A DNA stretch of 43,507 bases from Paenibacillus terrae (GTDB lineage: Bacteria > Bacillota > Bacilli > Paenibacillales > Paenibacillaceae): assembly GCF_005217525.1 (NCBI RefSeq), contig NZ_PNXQ01000016.1, positions 95,360 to 138,866 on the forward strand, read 5' to 3'. Made by a program: the position numbers and the translations under genes. A model generated the notes under the pieces. It did not search any database, was not told the origin of the DNA, and was given only the letters and a program-made list of their open reading frames with translations. Shown piece by piece: positions 26,388-34,137 of this stretch. How positions within the stretch are numbered: the stretch's first letter is position 1; each line of letters begins with the position of its first letter.

Positions 26388-27413
26388 ATGGCTTCAAAGC
26401 AGGTTAAAACATCCAAAGGCCAACGTCTAACCATTGTTCAGGTCATCTCCAACTATCCCAATGCACAGCCGGTACCCTCCATTAAGGGTGGAACGGAAAA
26501 GGTCGTGTATGAACTAACGGAGGAACTGGTAAGACGAGGGCATCACGTATCTTTGTTTGCCGCCCGTGGCAGCAGGAGCAGCGTGCGGCTGATTACCTAT
26601 CCCAAGGGATTAAAGCACGATCAGATCCCTCAGTACGTACTTCAGCGGATGCCTCCCGGCACGCAAATCATTCATGATCATACCTTTCGTTCTGCTCTAG
26701 GACGCAGGAAGCTGCCTTGTCCATCAGTATGTACAGTTCATCTTCCCGTGAAGAGACACGGTAAAAACCCGGTATTTGTCAGTAAACGGGCACGCCAGCT
26801 TATGGGCGGGGGCAAAGGATTTTATGTGTATAACGGTATCAACACACATGAATACGAGTTCAGCAGCGAGAAGCGCGGCTATTTGCTGTTCATGGGCAGG
26901 ATTATACGTAATAAGGGTGTATTGCAAGCTATTCAGGTTGCAGAGCGAACAGGAAAAAGATTGCTTATTGCCGGTCCTATCAGAGCACCTTTATTTTTTC
27001 GCCAGGAGATTCAAAAGCGAATTCAGCACAATCCCAAAATCCGCTATGTGGGGGCGGTGGGAGGTAATCAGAAGCAGAAATTGCTTAAGCATGCGGAATG
27101 TCTGTTGTTCCCGACACTGTGGGAAGAGCCCTTCGGACTTGTGATGGTAGAGGCGATGGCTTGTGGAACACCCGTACTGGCTTTAAAAAATGGCTCCGTT
27201 CCCGAGGTGCTTTCAGGCTTTCCAGAGCTGATTTGCAATTCTGTTGGTCAAATGGCACGAAAGGTAAAGCAAAAAAATTACCCGTCACCAGCCAAGCTTC
27301 GCCTGTATGTCACGCAAAGATTTACTAACAAACAGATGACCGACAAATATGTGAAACTATACCGTGAAATAATCCGACGGCAAGGAGATGAGAAAAGTGC
27401 ATCGAAAGCCTGA
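26388..27413 (+). CDS. Glycosyltransferase family 4 protein
   Basis: 341 residues; the start at 26388 is set by AGGAAGGGG upstream. The N-terminal Rossmann half has the acceptor-side GGTEKVVYELTEELVRRGH motif. The C-terminal half binds the nucleotide sugar (YLLFMGRIIRNKG) and has the EX7E pair Glu247/Glu255 in EEPFGLVMVEAMACGTPV, typical of retaining GT4 enzymes. It lacks a signal or TM segment, so it acts in the cytoplasm. It is 21 bases upstream of a zinc hydrolase-like gene in the same operon. Donor and acceptor cannot be read from sequence; the neighbouring GDP-mannose-type gene hints at surface polysaccharide. Confidence 0.9.
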   Translation: MASKQVKTSKGQRLTIVQVISNYPNAQPVPSIKGGTEKVVYELTEELVRRGHHVSLFAARGSRSSVRLITYPKGLKHDQIPQYVLQRMPPGTQIIHDHTFRSALGRRKLPCPSVCTVHLPVKRHGKNPVFVSKRARQLMGGGKGFYVYNGINTHEYEFSSEKRGYLLFMGRIIRNKGVLQAIQVAERTGKRLLIAGPIRAPLFFRQEIQKRIQHNPKIRYVGAVGGNQKQKLLKHAECLLFPTLWEEPFGLVMVEAMACGTPVLALKNGSVPEVLSGFPELICNSVGQMARKVKQKNYPSPAKLRLYVTQRFTNKQMTDKYVKLYREIIRRQGDEKSASKA

Positions 27414-27434
27414 GCCTAATCGGAGGTGAAGGGA

Positions 27435-28157
27435 ATGAAGGTAAAAAAGCATATGCTTGGAAAGGGTTGTTCCTGGGTGACTCCATATTATATAGCCACC
27501 GGGAGACAGAGAGGTCCGCATGTGATGGTGGTCGCGGGCATACACGGCAAGGAAATCGCAAGCATCCGCGCGGCTGAGAAGCTGGTGGAGCTGTTGAATC
27601 AGCAGAAGCTGCTAATCAGCCAAGGCAAGCTTATAGTCGTGCCTATTGCCAACCAAGCAGCTTACCGCAAACGGATTAGGGGGATACCTGATCTGAATCG
27701 AACCTTTCCACGCAATAATAAGCAGGCGGCATCCAATCCACTTTCCGCTGCGGTATTCCAATTAACACGAAAGCATCAACCTGAGTGGTATCTCGATCTG
27801 CATGAAGCCAACGGATTGTCACAAAAGGATGCCAGGGTGCTTGGTCAAACACTAATTTCCAATAAAGGAAATCCGGTAGTCCCTGCAGTGCGTCGAACTA
27901 TAAAGCGAATGAACCGTTCCATCAAGGACAAAGGCCGCCATTTCAACCTTCGGTTGCATGAGCTTCCAGGTTCCTCACGTACAGCGGCCGCACGTATCTT
28001 AGGCGCACGCGCGGTCACCGTGGAAACAGGCTGGAGTCTGCCCAAGAATGTACGTATAAAGTATCAGTTGGAGATCGTGCAGCATTTCTTAAAAGAAGCC
28101 AGGATGATCAAGGCCAACGAGGTATATCTATCTGCCAAGGTTAGAGCTGTAACCTAA
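27435..28157 (+). CDS. M14-fold zinc hydrolase, succinylglutamate desuccinylase/aspartoacylase-like
   Basis: 240 residues from the ATG at 27435, eight bases after CGGAGG. The zinc-site motifs are GIHGKE (His37, Glu40) and LDLHEANG (His123). An NRTFP box (89-93) binds the substrate carboxylate, and Glu197 in VTVETGWS is the likely catalytic residue. The family removes acyl groups or C-terminal amino acids. Here, next to a glycosyltransferase, it may deacylate or trim a surface glycan or peptide. No signal peptide is present. The true substrate is unknown. Confidence 0.82.
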   Translation: MKVKKHMLGKGCSWVTPYYIATGRQRGPHVMVVAGIHGKEIASIRAAEKLVELLNQQKLLISQGKLIVVPIANQAAYRKRIRGIPDLNRTFPRNNKQAASNPLSAAVFQLTRKHQPEWYLDLHEANGLSQKDARVLGQTLISNKGNPVVPAVRRTIKRMNRSIKDKGRHFNLRLHELPGSSRTAAARILGARAVTVETGWSLPKNVRIKYQLEIVQHFLKEARMIKANEVYLSAKVRAVT

Positions 28158-28180
28158 TTAAAATGTATCATGACAAAATA

Positions 28181-28236
28181 AAAATCGCTTCTTGAGCAAG
28201 GGATTTTCCTTTCCTACACTCAAGAGCGATTTTTTT
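28181..28236. terminator. Bidirectional terminator between convergent genes
   Basis: AAAATCGCTTCTTGAG (28181-28196) pairs with CTCAAGAGCGATTTT (28219-28233) with one bulged T. A T-run follows on the plus strand, and the A-run on the left gives one on the minus strand. Confidence 0.9.
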
Positions 28237-28287
28237 ATATGTCATTCTCGTACACAAATGGATACATATTAGTGGCATCGATATGCG

Positions 28288-29631
28288 TCAGGCTTCGGAT
28301 TTAAAGAAGGCGCTCACCAAGCTTTCTCCCAGACGAACCTCGATCAGCTCCAATGGTTTATCGAGATCGGCACGGATCGTGTGATACATATCAACCGGAA
28401 TACGAAAGACTGAACCGCTTGCCGCCATAAAGCGTTCTCCGTTCAGCATGACCTCCCCCCGGCCGGAAACAATCGTCCACACTTTCAGCCCACTGCCGTG
28501 AAGCTGTCCGTTTAAGCGATGGTCTGGCAGCACCGTCAAGCGTATGGCAAGAATATCGTTCAAGCTCCGATGATCATATTCGTCCAGCACCCGGTAGCTG
28601 CCCCAGGAGGTTTCACCATGCATAGGGCGTAGCTGAAGAGTCCCCAGCTTCTCCTTGATCCCGTGGGCATGACTTTTGGCGGCAATGAGGATGCCATCGG
28701 GGCTGGCAGCAGCAATAATATTCTCCACGCCAATGACATGAAGCGGATAGGGCAGCTCATTGACGATATGCGTACCATGAGCGGGGCCACTGATCTGTCC
28801 GCGTCCAGTCACTCGGTTGCCCAGTTGCTCCGTTAATGCTTGCCAACTGCCGATGTCACGCCATTCACCCTCGTAGGGCAGGACGACGGCATGTTCGGCA
28901 CGCTCCGCAATCTCCTCGTCGAAGCTGCGAACAGGGAGGCAGTCATACATCGCGCATAATGCCTTGTCGTCCAGCGGCAAATGACTACGCTCCATGCAGG
29001 CCAGCATATATCGTAGCTTAAAAGCGTAAATGCCGCAATTCCAGAGCGCACCTTGGCTGATAAGCTGTTGCGCCCCCAGGTGATCCGGCTTTTCTGTGAA
29101 GCGGGCAACTGACGCATAGGAGATGTTTCCTTTCATGATCCTCTCCTGACCCGGAACGATATATCCGTATTGGTCGGAGGGATGAGTGGGCCTTGTCCCA
29201 AGCATGGCCAGATCGGTTCCACGATCAAGCAACAAACAGGAAAGCGCCGCTACACGGTGGAAGAAATCCTCTCCCGCAAACATATCCGCTGGAGCTATAC
29301 AAACAATTTCGTCCAGCCCCACGCCTTTGGCGTGAAAATGAGCGGCTGCCAGTGCAGCTGCGGTGAAGGTTCCCCGTTTGGCAGGTTCGCCTAGTACGGG
29401 CAGACGACCTTCCGTATGGCGGTAGGCTAAATTTACCTGGCTTTGATGAGCCAGCAGCAGGGCAGAGGAATCCAGCCCCGCTACAGTAAGCTGTCGGACC
29501 ACCCGAGTGAGCATGGATTCCTTTTGCCCGTCAGGGGCAGGCAACAGTCGGAGAAACAGCTTCGAGCGGATATCGTTGGACAATGGCCACAGCCGTTTTC
29601 CAGCACCACCGCATAGCAATACGATGTGCAC
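28288..29631 (-). CDS. Mannose-1-phosphate guanylyltransferase-like nucleotidyltransferase with C-terminal cupin
   Basis: 447 residues. The start is GTG at 29631 (reading HIVLLCGGAGKRLWP), eight bases after AAGGAGG; a longer upstream frame would run into that site. The nucleotidyltransferase domain has the GGAGKRLWPLS signature, a FTEKPD motif and a GEWRDIGSW segment. The C-terminal cupin (about 365-445, KVWTIVSGRGEVMLNG) resembles the type II mannose-6-phosphate isomerase half of ManC/AlgA. It should make GDP-mannose for glycan assembly. Isomerase activity is uncertain. It forms an operon with the DUF6492 protein 40 bases upstream. Confidence 0.87.
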   Translation of the reverse strand: MHIVLLCGGAGKRLWPLSNDIRSKLFLRLLPAPDGQKESMLTRVVRQLTVAGLDSSALLLAHQSQVNLAYRHTEGRLPVLGEPAKRGTFTAAALAAAHFHAKGVGLDEIVCIAPADMFAGEDFFHRVAALSCLLLDRGTDLAMLGTRPTHPSDQYGYIVPGQERIMKGNISYASVARFTEKPDHLGAQQLISQGALWNCGIYAFKLRYMLACMERSHLPLDDKALCAMYDCLPVRSFDEEIAERAEHAVVLPYEGEWRDIGSWQALTEQLGNRVTGRGQISGPAHGTHIVNELPYPLHVIGVENIIAAASPDGILIAAKSHAHGIKEKLGTLQLRPMHGETSWGSYRVLDEYDHRSLNDILAIRLTVLPDHRLNGQLHGSGLKVWTIVSGRGEVMLNGERFMAASGSVFRIPVDMYHTIRADLDKPLELIEVRLGESLVSAFFKSEA

Positions 29632-29671
29632 AGGCACTTCCTCCTTCGATACAGATCCATTATGGATCACA

Positions 29672-30502
29672 TCATTTTGCGGAATTTTGTTGATTTTTAA
29701 CAAGCTGATACACTTTACGTTGATGAAAGGATAGAGAACGATGTTTTTTAGCGTAGGCATCCAATTGTTTTTGCGAGAGGGAAGAAGCCCGACAATGAAG
29801 CGCTTTATTAAGTGACTTGCGTAAAATCATCCGAGAGGGCTGCTTGCTGTACAGATCGTTGGCATACGTCTCATATTCGGAAAAACCAAACTGTTTTTTC
29901 CGATCTATACTTTGGATAATCGCGTTGTACCAGGGTTTTCCATGACGGGCCTCAATGACCTGCTTGAGCCGGGTGAGTCGCGCTTTTTCAAATAGCATAT
30001 AGTGAGTAACAAAGGACTTTGGTGAAGGGGCTTTCACGCCCATAAGCTTGCGGTAGGTGCGAAAATACTCAGGCTGGCTCCAGCTCCGATAGTAAAATAT
30101 CGTTTTGCCATCCTTTCGAAACACATGTGGACGAATCAAAATCGTATCCGCATCAATGACGAGAAAGAAAGAAGCTTTACTGATTTTATCGCCGTTCATT
30201 TTGAGCAATTGCTGATACAGCCAGCCTGAGCGGTCCCAGCGTGCTGTACCATAACGGATATGTTTTTTTGTGATGGGTAGCACCGTCTTTTCATCTACAA
30301 ATGTACAGCCTTTGCTTGCACATAGTCGACGAATTCCAGCGCTTTGCGGTGAAACGATATATATTGTTCCAATTCGGTGCTGCACGTGACGGCGAAGGCT
30401 GTTAATTACCAGTGGCAAAGTGGCTATATCTTTATCAATTGCAGGAATCAGAACATCGATGGTAAGGGAACCCTTCTGTGGCCCATCCGATTGCACTGAC
30501 AT
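29672..30502 (-). CDS. DUF6492-type glycosyltransferase-like protein
   Basis: 276 residues from the ATG at 30502 (MSVQSDG), preceded by AAGGAG. A GT-A-like fold is suggested by an N-terminal beta strand (IDVLIPAIDKD) and a DAD metal motif in FFLVIDADTILIRP, followed by a FYYRSWSQPEYF segment. No membrane segment is present. It lies upstream of the GDP-mannose-type gene and divergent from the ATP-grasp gene. The same family is found in sporulation and capsule-like loci of Paenibacillus, but the sugar transferred is unknown. Confidence 0.78.
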   Translation of the reverse strand: MSVQSDGPQKGSLTIDVLIPAIDKDIATLPLVINSLRRHVQHRIGTIYIVSPQSAGIRRLCASKGCTFVDEKTVLPITKKHIRYGTARWDRSGWLYQQLLKMNGDKISKASFFLVIDADTILIRPHVFRKDGKTIFYYRSWSQPEYFRTYRKLMGVKAPSPKSFVTHYMLFEKARLTRLKQVIEARHGKPWYNAIIQSIDRKKQFGFSEYETYANDLYSKQPSRMILRKSLNKALHCRASSLSQKQLDAYAKKHRSLSFHQRKVYQLVKNQQNSAK

Positions 30503-30713
30503 GTTATTCACTCCTTATATAAGCAAATGTACGCGTCCGGCGTCTTATCCTATCGTATGCCTGGACAGGCAACTTCGACCGGGCAAGGCCAAACGTCCAT
30601 TTCTAAGCAGAACAGGGCTGATGTAGCTTTCGGCTAGGGAGTTGTTGCATACGATGGATTGATCTTTTTGTAACAGGTGCGTTCTACCTTGGGATTAGAG
30701 AGGAGAGGGTCAA

Positions 30714-31613
30714 GTGAATTCTTCACAAGCACAGGCTTTGCTCAGCAAGTGGCATAAAACCCAATTGCTTCTCCCGCATCGCGGCATCAAGCCGTTTGTG
30801 CCGGATACCCGAAGATATACCAAAGCGAATTTGAAGTCAATGCTGGAGAAGTACGGTATGGTCTATGTAAAGCCCGAGCGAGGTACGTTCGGTAAAGGTG
30901 TCATGAGAGTAGAGCAGGAGGAAGGTCAGCGGTTTGCCTATCAACATGAGGAAAAGCGTGTGGAGTTCAAAAATGTAGAGGCACTATATGCCAGCCTGTC
31001 GAAGAAAACGGGGAAGAAAAGCTATCTCATTCAAAAGGGAATCCATTTACTGCGTCATCAGAAGCGTTACTTTGATATCCGGGTCATGGTGCAGCGCAAT
31101 GCAAAAGGGCCATGGGAATCTACCGGAATTATTGGTCGGCTCGGTCATCCCCGCAAAATCGTAACCAACTATCATAGCGGTGGTACGCCGATGGCACTGG
31201 AGGAGCTGCTAAAGTCTCATTTATCCCAAAGCAAACAGGCTGAGCTGATAAAGAAACTGAATGCCCTGGGCATTACCATTGCCTCACAGCTGCAAAAAAC
31301 ATATCCGAATTTCCGGCAAATCGGAGTGGACATTGGACTGGATCGCAGCTTTACCCCATGGATTATTGAGGTGAATACGAAGCCTGATCCATACATTTTT
31401 AATCAATTAAAAGATAAGTCTATGTACCGCAAAGTAATAAGCTATTGGCGACTGGCCAATGAAAAGAAGAAAGTCACCGTCCCGAGCGAAGATAAGAATA
31501 AGGCTAAAAGTAAAGATAAGAATAACAGTAAAGATAAGAATAACAGTAACAGTAACAGTAACAGTAAAGACGCTAAAAAAGCTAAAAAAGCTAAAAAAGC
31601 AAAAAGTTCATGA
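30714..31613 (+). CDS. YheC/YheD-like ATP-grasp protein with low-complexity basic tail
   Basis: 299 residues from GTG at 30714 after GGAGAGGG. The ATP-grasp fold shows a YVKPERGTFGKGVMRV nucleotide-binding loop, a YFDIRVMVQRN strand and the metal-binding IIEVNTKPD motif. YheC/YheD proteins are linked to the Bacillus spore coat, and ATP-grasp enzymes ligate a carboxylate to an amine or thiol. After about residue 250 the sequence becomes a Lys/Asn/Ser/Asp repeat tail absent from typical members. The IS element begins 68 bases after the stop. Confidence 0.85.
   Translation: MNSSQAQALLSKWHKTQLLLPHRGIKPFVPDTRRYTKANLKSMLEKYGMVYVKPERGTFGKGVMRVEQEEGQRFAYQHEEKRVEFKNVEALYASLSKKTGKKSYLIQKGIHLLRHQKRYFDIRVMVQRNAKGPWESTGIIGRLGHPRKIVTNYHSGGTPMALEELLKSHLSQSKQAELIKKLNALGITIASQLQKTYPNFRQIGVDIGLDRSFTPWIIEVNTKPDPYIFNQLKDKSMYRKVISYWRLANEKKKVTVPSEDKNKAKSKDKNNSKDKNNSNSNSNSKDAKKAKKAKKAKSS
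31490..31607 (+). repeat. Short tandem repeats encoding the ATP-grasp tail
   Basis: GATAAGAATA recurs three times. It is followed by about five in-frame AACAGT hexamers (Asn-Ser) and GCTAAAAAA 9-mers (Ala-Lys-Lys) at 31572-31604. All units are multiples of three, so copy-number change would alter tail length without a frameshift. Confidence 0.85.
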
Positions 31614-31681
31614 GCGAGGAAACGTTACAGTGACTGAGAAGCTCTGAACCAGAGAAATAAAAGGATGAATGCCTTATAAAA

Positions 31682-31705
31682 TGTACCCTATAAGATAGAC
31701 ACTTT
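31682..31705. repeat. Left terminal inverted repeat of the IS
   Basis: This end reads TGTACCCTATAAGATAGACA and matches the reverse complement of 33113-33136 at its first seven bases and at many later positions. Confidence 0.75.
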
Positions 31706-31735
31706 GAAAAAGGTCATCTTATAGGGTGTTTTTTG
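31686..31735 (+). terminator. Terminator-like hairpin in the IS left end
   Basis: CCCTATAAGAT (31686-31696) pairs perfectly with ATCTTATAGGG (31716-31726), followed by TGTTTTTTG. It starts four bases inside the IS, upstream of the transposase start. It would stop read-through transcription from the flanking gene into the transposase. Confidence 0.75.
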
Positions 31736-31773
31736 TTTATAATGAAGAAAAAATGAGCGGTGGTAGGAACGAG

Positions 31774-32199
31774 ATGACGAAGAAATCTTTCACGGATCAA
31801 CAACAAGCACAGTTAAAATTAAACCCGTATGTCAAGAATGTGAGTGCAAAAGCCATTACGTATACAAATGATTTTAAAAGATTCTTTATTGATGAATACA
31901 GCAAAGGAAAAACCCCGAGCGAAATCTTTCTTGATGCGGGTTTTGACATCGAAGCCCTTGGTCCTACACGGATGTTCAAGGCTTCGAATCGTTGGCGTAC
32001 AGCTTATCAAGAACAGGGACTCATCGGATTAGAAGATGCCAGAAAACATGCGTCAGGCCGTCCTTTAGAGCGTGAATTAAGTTTAGAAGAAAAATATGCT
32101 CGCTTAGAGGCAAAACTAAACTTGTTAGAAGCAGAAAATGAACTTCTAAAAAAGCTCGATCAACTCGAAAGGCAGATGAGAAAAAAGAAATCAACATAA
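31774..32199 (+). CDS. IS3-family transposase OrfA (helix-turn-helix protein)
   Basis: 141 residues from the ATG at 31774, which has AGGA five bases upstream; an in-frame ATG at 31753 is an alternative. It has an N-terminal helix-turn-helix region (SKGKTPSEIFLDAGF) that binds the IS ends. The C-terminal leucine-zipper-like coiled coil (LEAKLNLLEAENELLKKLDQL) serves OrfA/OrfAB dimerisation. OrfB overlaps in the -1 frame. Confidence 0.9.
   Translation: MTKKSFTDQQQAQLKLNPYVKNVSAKAITYTNDFKRFFIDEYSKGKTPSEIFLDAGFDIEALGPTRMFKASNRWRTAYQEQGLIGLEDARKHASGRPLERELSLEEKYARLEAKLNLLEAENELLKKLDQLERQMRKKKST
32181..32187 (+). other. Programmed -1 frameshift site (A AAA AAG)
   Basis: AAAAAAG is placed as A-AAA-AAG in the OrfA frame, the standard IS3-family slippery heptamer. 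Slipping back one base joins OrfA to the OrfB frame as GAA-ATC-AAC. Confidence 0.8.
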
Positions 32200-33104
32200 C
32201 GACTACACAAAAATTCGAGTTAATTCATCAAATCATTAGAAAATATCAATTAAAACGTGTTGTACAGTATCTCTGTGAAATCGCTCAGGTCTCACGTTCA
32301 GGCTATTATCGCTATTTCAGTGAAGAAGCGATGTTGACACGTCAGCAAGAGAATGAAGCAGATGAAGTGGTGAAAGAATTGATTCTAAGAGCGTACCGTT
32401 TTCGAGGAAGAAAGAAGGGGGCACGCCAAATTAAAATGACGCTGGAAAACCAATATAACATTACCTATAATCTCAAGCGTATTCGTCGTATTATGAATAA
32501 ATTCAATATTCGCTGTCCTATTCGTAGAGCGAATCCAGCACGTCGTATGGCAAAAGCAACTCAAGAGCATCGAACCTGTAAAAACAAGTTAAACCGAGAA
32601 TTTAAGCAAGGTCTAGCTGGTAAAGTACTGTTAACAGACATCACTTATTTATCCTATGGAAAAGGCAAGCGAGCTTATTTATCCACGATTAAAGACGCCG
32701 AAACGAATGAAATTTTAGCCTATGAAGTTTCTTCTTCGCTAAGTTTGAAGATTGCATTAAATACACTTCATGGGTTAAAGAAGCATCGCCATCTAACCAA
32801 AGATGCGTTTATTCATTCAGATCAGGGATTTCACTATACCCACCCGCAATTCCAGAAACTTGTGAGGAAACTCGGCTTAGGTCAATCGATGTCTCGTAGG
32901 GGAAACTGTTGGGATAATGCGCCACAAGAATCCTTCTTTGGCCATTTTAAAGATGAAACGAATATAAAAGCATGCGAAACATTAGAAGAAGTAAAAAGCG
33001 AAATTAAAAGCTACATGATGTATTACAATCATTATCGAGGTCAATGGAATTTAAAGAAGCTGCCGCCTGCAAAATACAGACAGCAGCTTAAAGAAGTTGC
33101 CTAA
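32187..33104 (+). CDS. IS3-family transposase OrfB (DDE integrase catalytic domain), expressed as OrfAB
   Basis: The frame is open from the slippery site to 33104, about 305 residues. There is no convincing start before the internal ATG at 32331, so it is probably made mainly by frameshift. It has an HTH_21 segment (GARQIKMTLE) and an rve integrase core. The DDE residues are the Asp in LLTDITYLS, the Asp in FIHSDQGFHY and the Glu in NAPQESFFGH. The C-terminal YNHYRGQWNLKKLPP motif is typical of IS150 relatives. No stop or frameshift interrupts it, so the element may be active. Confidence 0.92.
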   Translation, partial: EINITTTQKFELIHQIIRKYQLKRVVQYLCEIAQVSRSGYYRYFSEEAMLTRQQENEADEVVKELILRAYRFRGRKKGARQIKMTLENQYNITYNLKRIRRIMNKFNIRCPIRRANPARRMAKATQEHRTCKNKLNREFKQGLAGKVLLTDITYLSYGKGKRAYLSTIKDAETNEILAYEVSSSLSLKIALNTLHGLKKHRHLTKDAFIHSDQGFHYTHPQFQKLVRKLGLGQSMSRRGNCWDNAPQESFFGHFKDETNIKACETLEEVKSEIKSYMMYYNHYRGQWNLKKLPPAKYRQQLKEVA

Positions 33105-33112
33105 CCTTTTTT

Positions 33113-33136
33113 AAAATGTCCTTTACAAGGGGTACA
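33113..33136. repeat. Right terminal inverted repeat of the IS
   Basis: The end reads ...CAAGGGGTACA. Its reverse complement begins TGTACCCC and matches the left end. It lies nine bases after the OrfB stop. Confidence 0.75.
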
Positions 33137-33335
33137 GTTTATTATTGATTCATCCTTTTTATATGCTCATTTTCCTGGTTTATGCCGCTGCTCGAAGTCT
33201 CTGATTGTACAGTCATGATACGAAATGAAAATGGGCCATACAAACGATACAACCTTGACCTATCGAAATGAATGTAATGAAAAAAGAGGAATTGGAAAAG
33301 CTATATGAAAACAATGAGAACTGGAGTTTTGGTAT

Positions 33336-34043
33336 ATGGAAATATGGGAAATAATATTTAGGTCTGTACTAGCCTTTACCATCATGATGCTCATAGCACG
33401 TATTTTAGGCAAATCCACCATTGCGCAAATGACCTATCATGATTTTGTAGCCGCGATTACCTTGGGGGCCATTACTGCGAATATTTCCTTTAATAATACA
33501 ATAGATATTTGGCTCTTATTAACAGCTCTATTGACCTTTACCGTCATTGCTTACCTTCTGATGTTTTTTTCCATGAAGAACCGCAAGCTGCGAAACTGGT
33601 TTTCGGGAAAACCAACCGTGTTGATCCAAGAAGGAAAAATTTTGGAGAGTAATATGAGAAAGCTTAAGATTACGCTGGATACTTTGAATCAAGAGCTAAG
33701 GGGGAAAAATATTTTTAATATTCAAGATGTTCAGTATGCCGTACTTGAGTTGAATGGTAGCATTTCCGTACTACCCAAGCCGGAGTGTATGCCTGTAACC
33801 AGAAAAGATTTACATTTGGACGTTCGTTCCAAACAGACTTTTCCCATTGAATTAGTTATGGACGGACACATTGTGGAAGCAAATTTAAAGCAGAATGACA
33901 TTACAACCGAGTGGTTACATTCGCAGATAAAAAAGAAAGGGCTTTCTATTGAAAATGTCAATTATGCCGTAATTAGTTCTGATGGAAAAGTATATTTTGA
34001 TGAATATGAGGATCAAATTGAACATCCTGTTGATAAAGAATGA
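33336..34043 (+). CDS. DUF421/YetF-family membrane protein
   Basis: 235 residues. Three N-terminal membrane helices (about 8-24, 37-52 and 57-78) contain the family-typical ARILGKSTIAQMTYHDFV region. They are followed by a soluble DUF421 domain (FSGKPTVLIQEGKI, about 90-225). The family is common in sporeformers in several paralogues, and some are exported or spore-membrane proteins; its biochemical role is not established. The ATG at 33336 follows CTGGAG. The gene is probably monocistronic. Confidence 0.87.
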   Translation: MEIWEIIFRSVLAFTIMMLIARILGKSTIAQMTYHDFVAAITLGAITANISFNNTIDIWLLLTALLTFTVIAYLLMFFSMKNRKLRNWFSGKPTVLIQEGKILESNMRKLKITLDTLNQELRGKNIFNIQDVQYAVLELNGSISVLPKPECMPVTRKDLHLDVRSKQTFPIELVMDGHIVEANLKQNDITTEWLHSQIKKKGLSIENVNYAVISSDGKVYFDEYEDQIEHPVDKE

Positions 34044-34137
34044 ATAGATTTGATTTTATTCACATTAAAGGCATATAATAGATATGTTTAAATGAGTAAA
34101 CATAGACATATAAAATGGTTTTGAGGAGGAATCGGCT

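Larger units (their letters stand above)
31682..33136 (+). mobile_element. IS3-family (IS150-like) insertion sequence, apparently intact
   Basis: A 1455-base element with related 24-base ends (both TGTACCC... inward), two overlapping transposase frames, a canonical slippery heptamer and a complete DDE triad. Base composition is more AT-rich than the flanks. I see no clear 3- or 4-base target duplication (AAA on the left, GTT on the right). The neighbours on either side are not interrupted. Confidence 0.9.

Noticed and set aside
33305..33361. Short ORF (MKTMRTG...) overlapping the YetF-like gene start
   Set aside because: Weak ribosome binding site and no structure around it. It shares GCTATATGAAAAC with 22368-22380, but that is probably coincidence.
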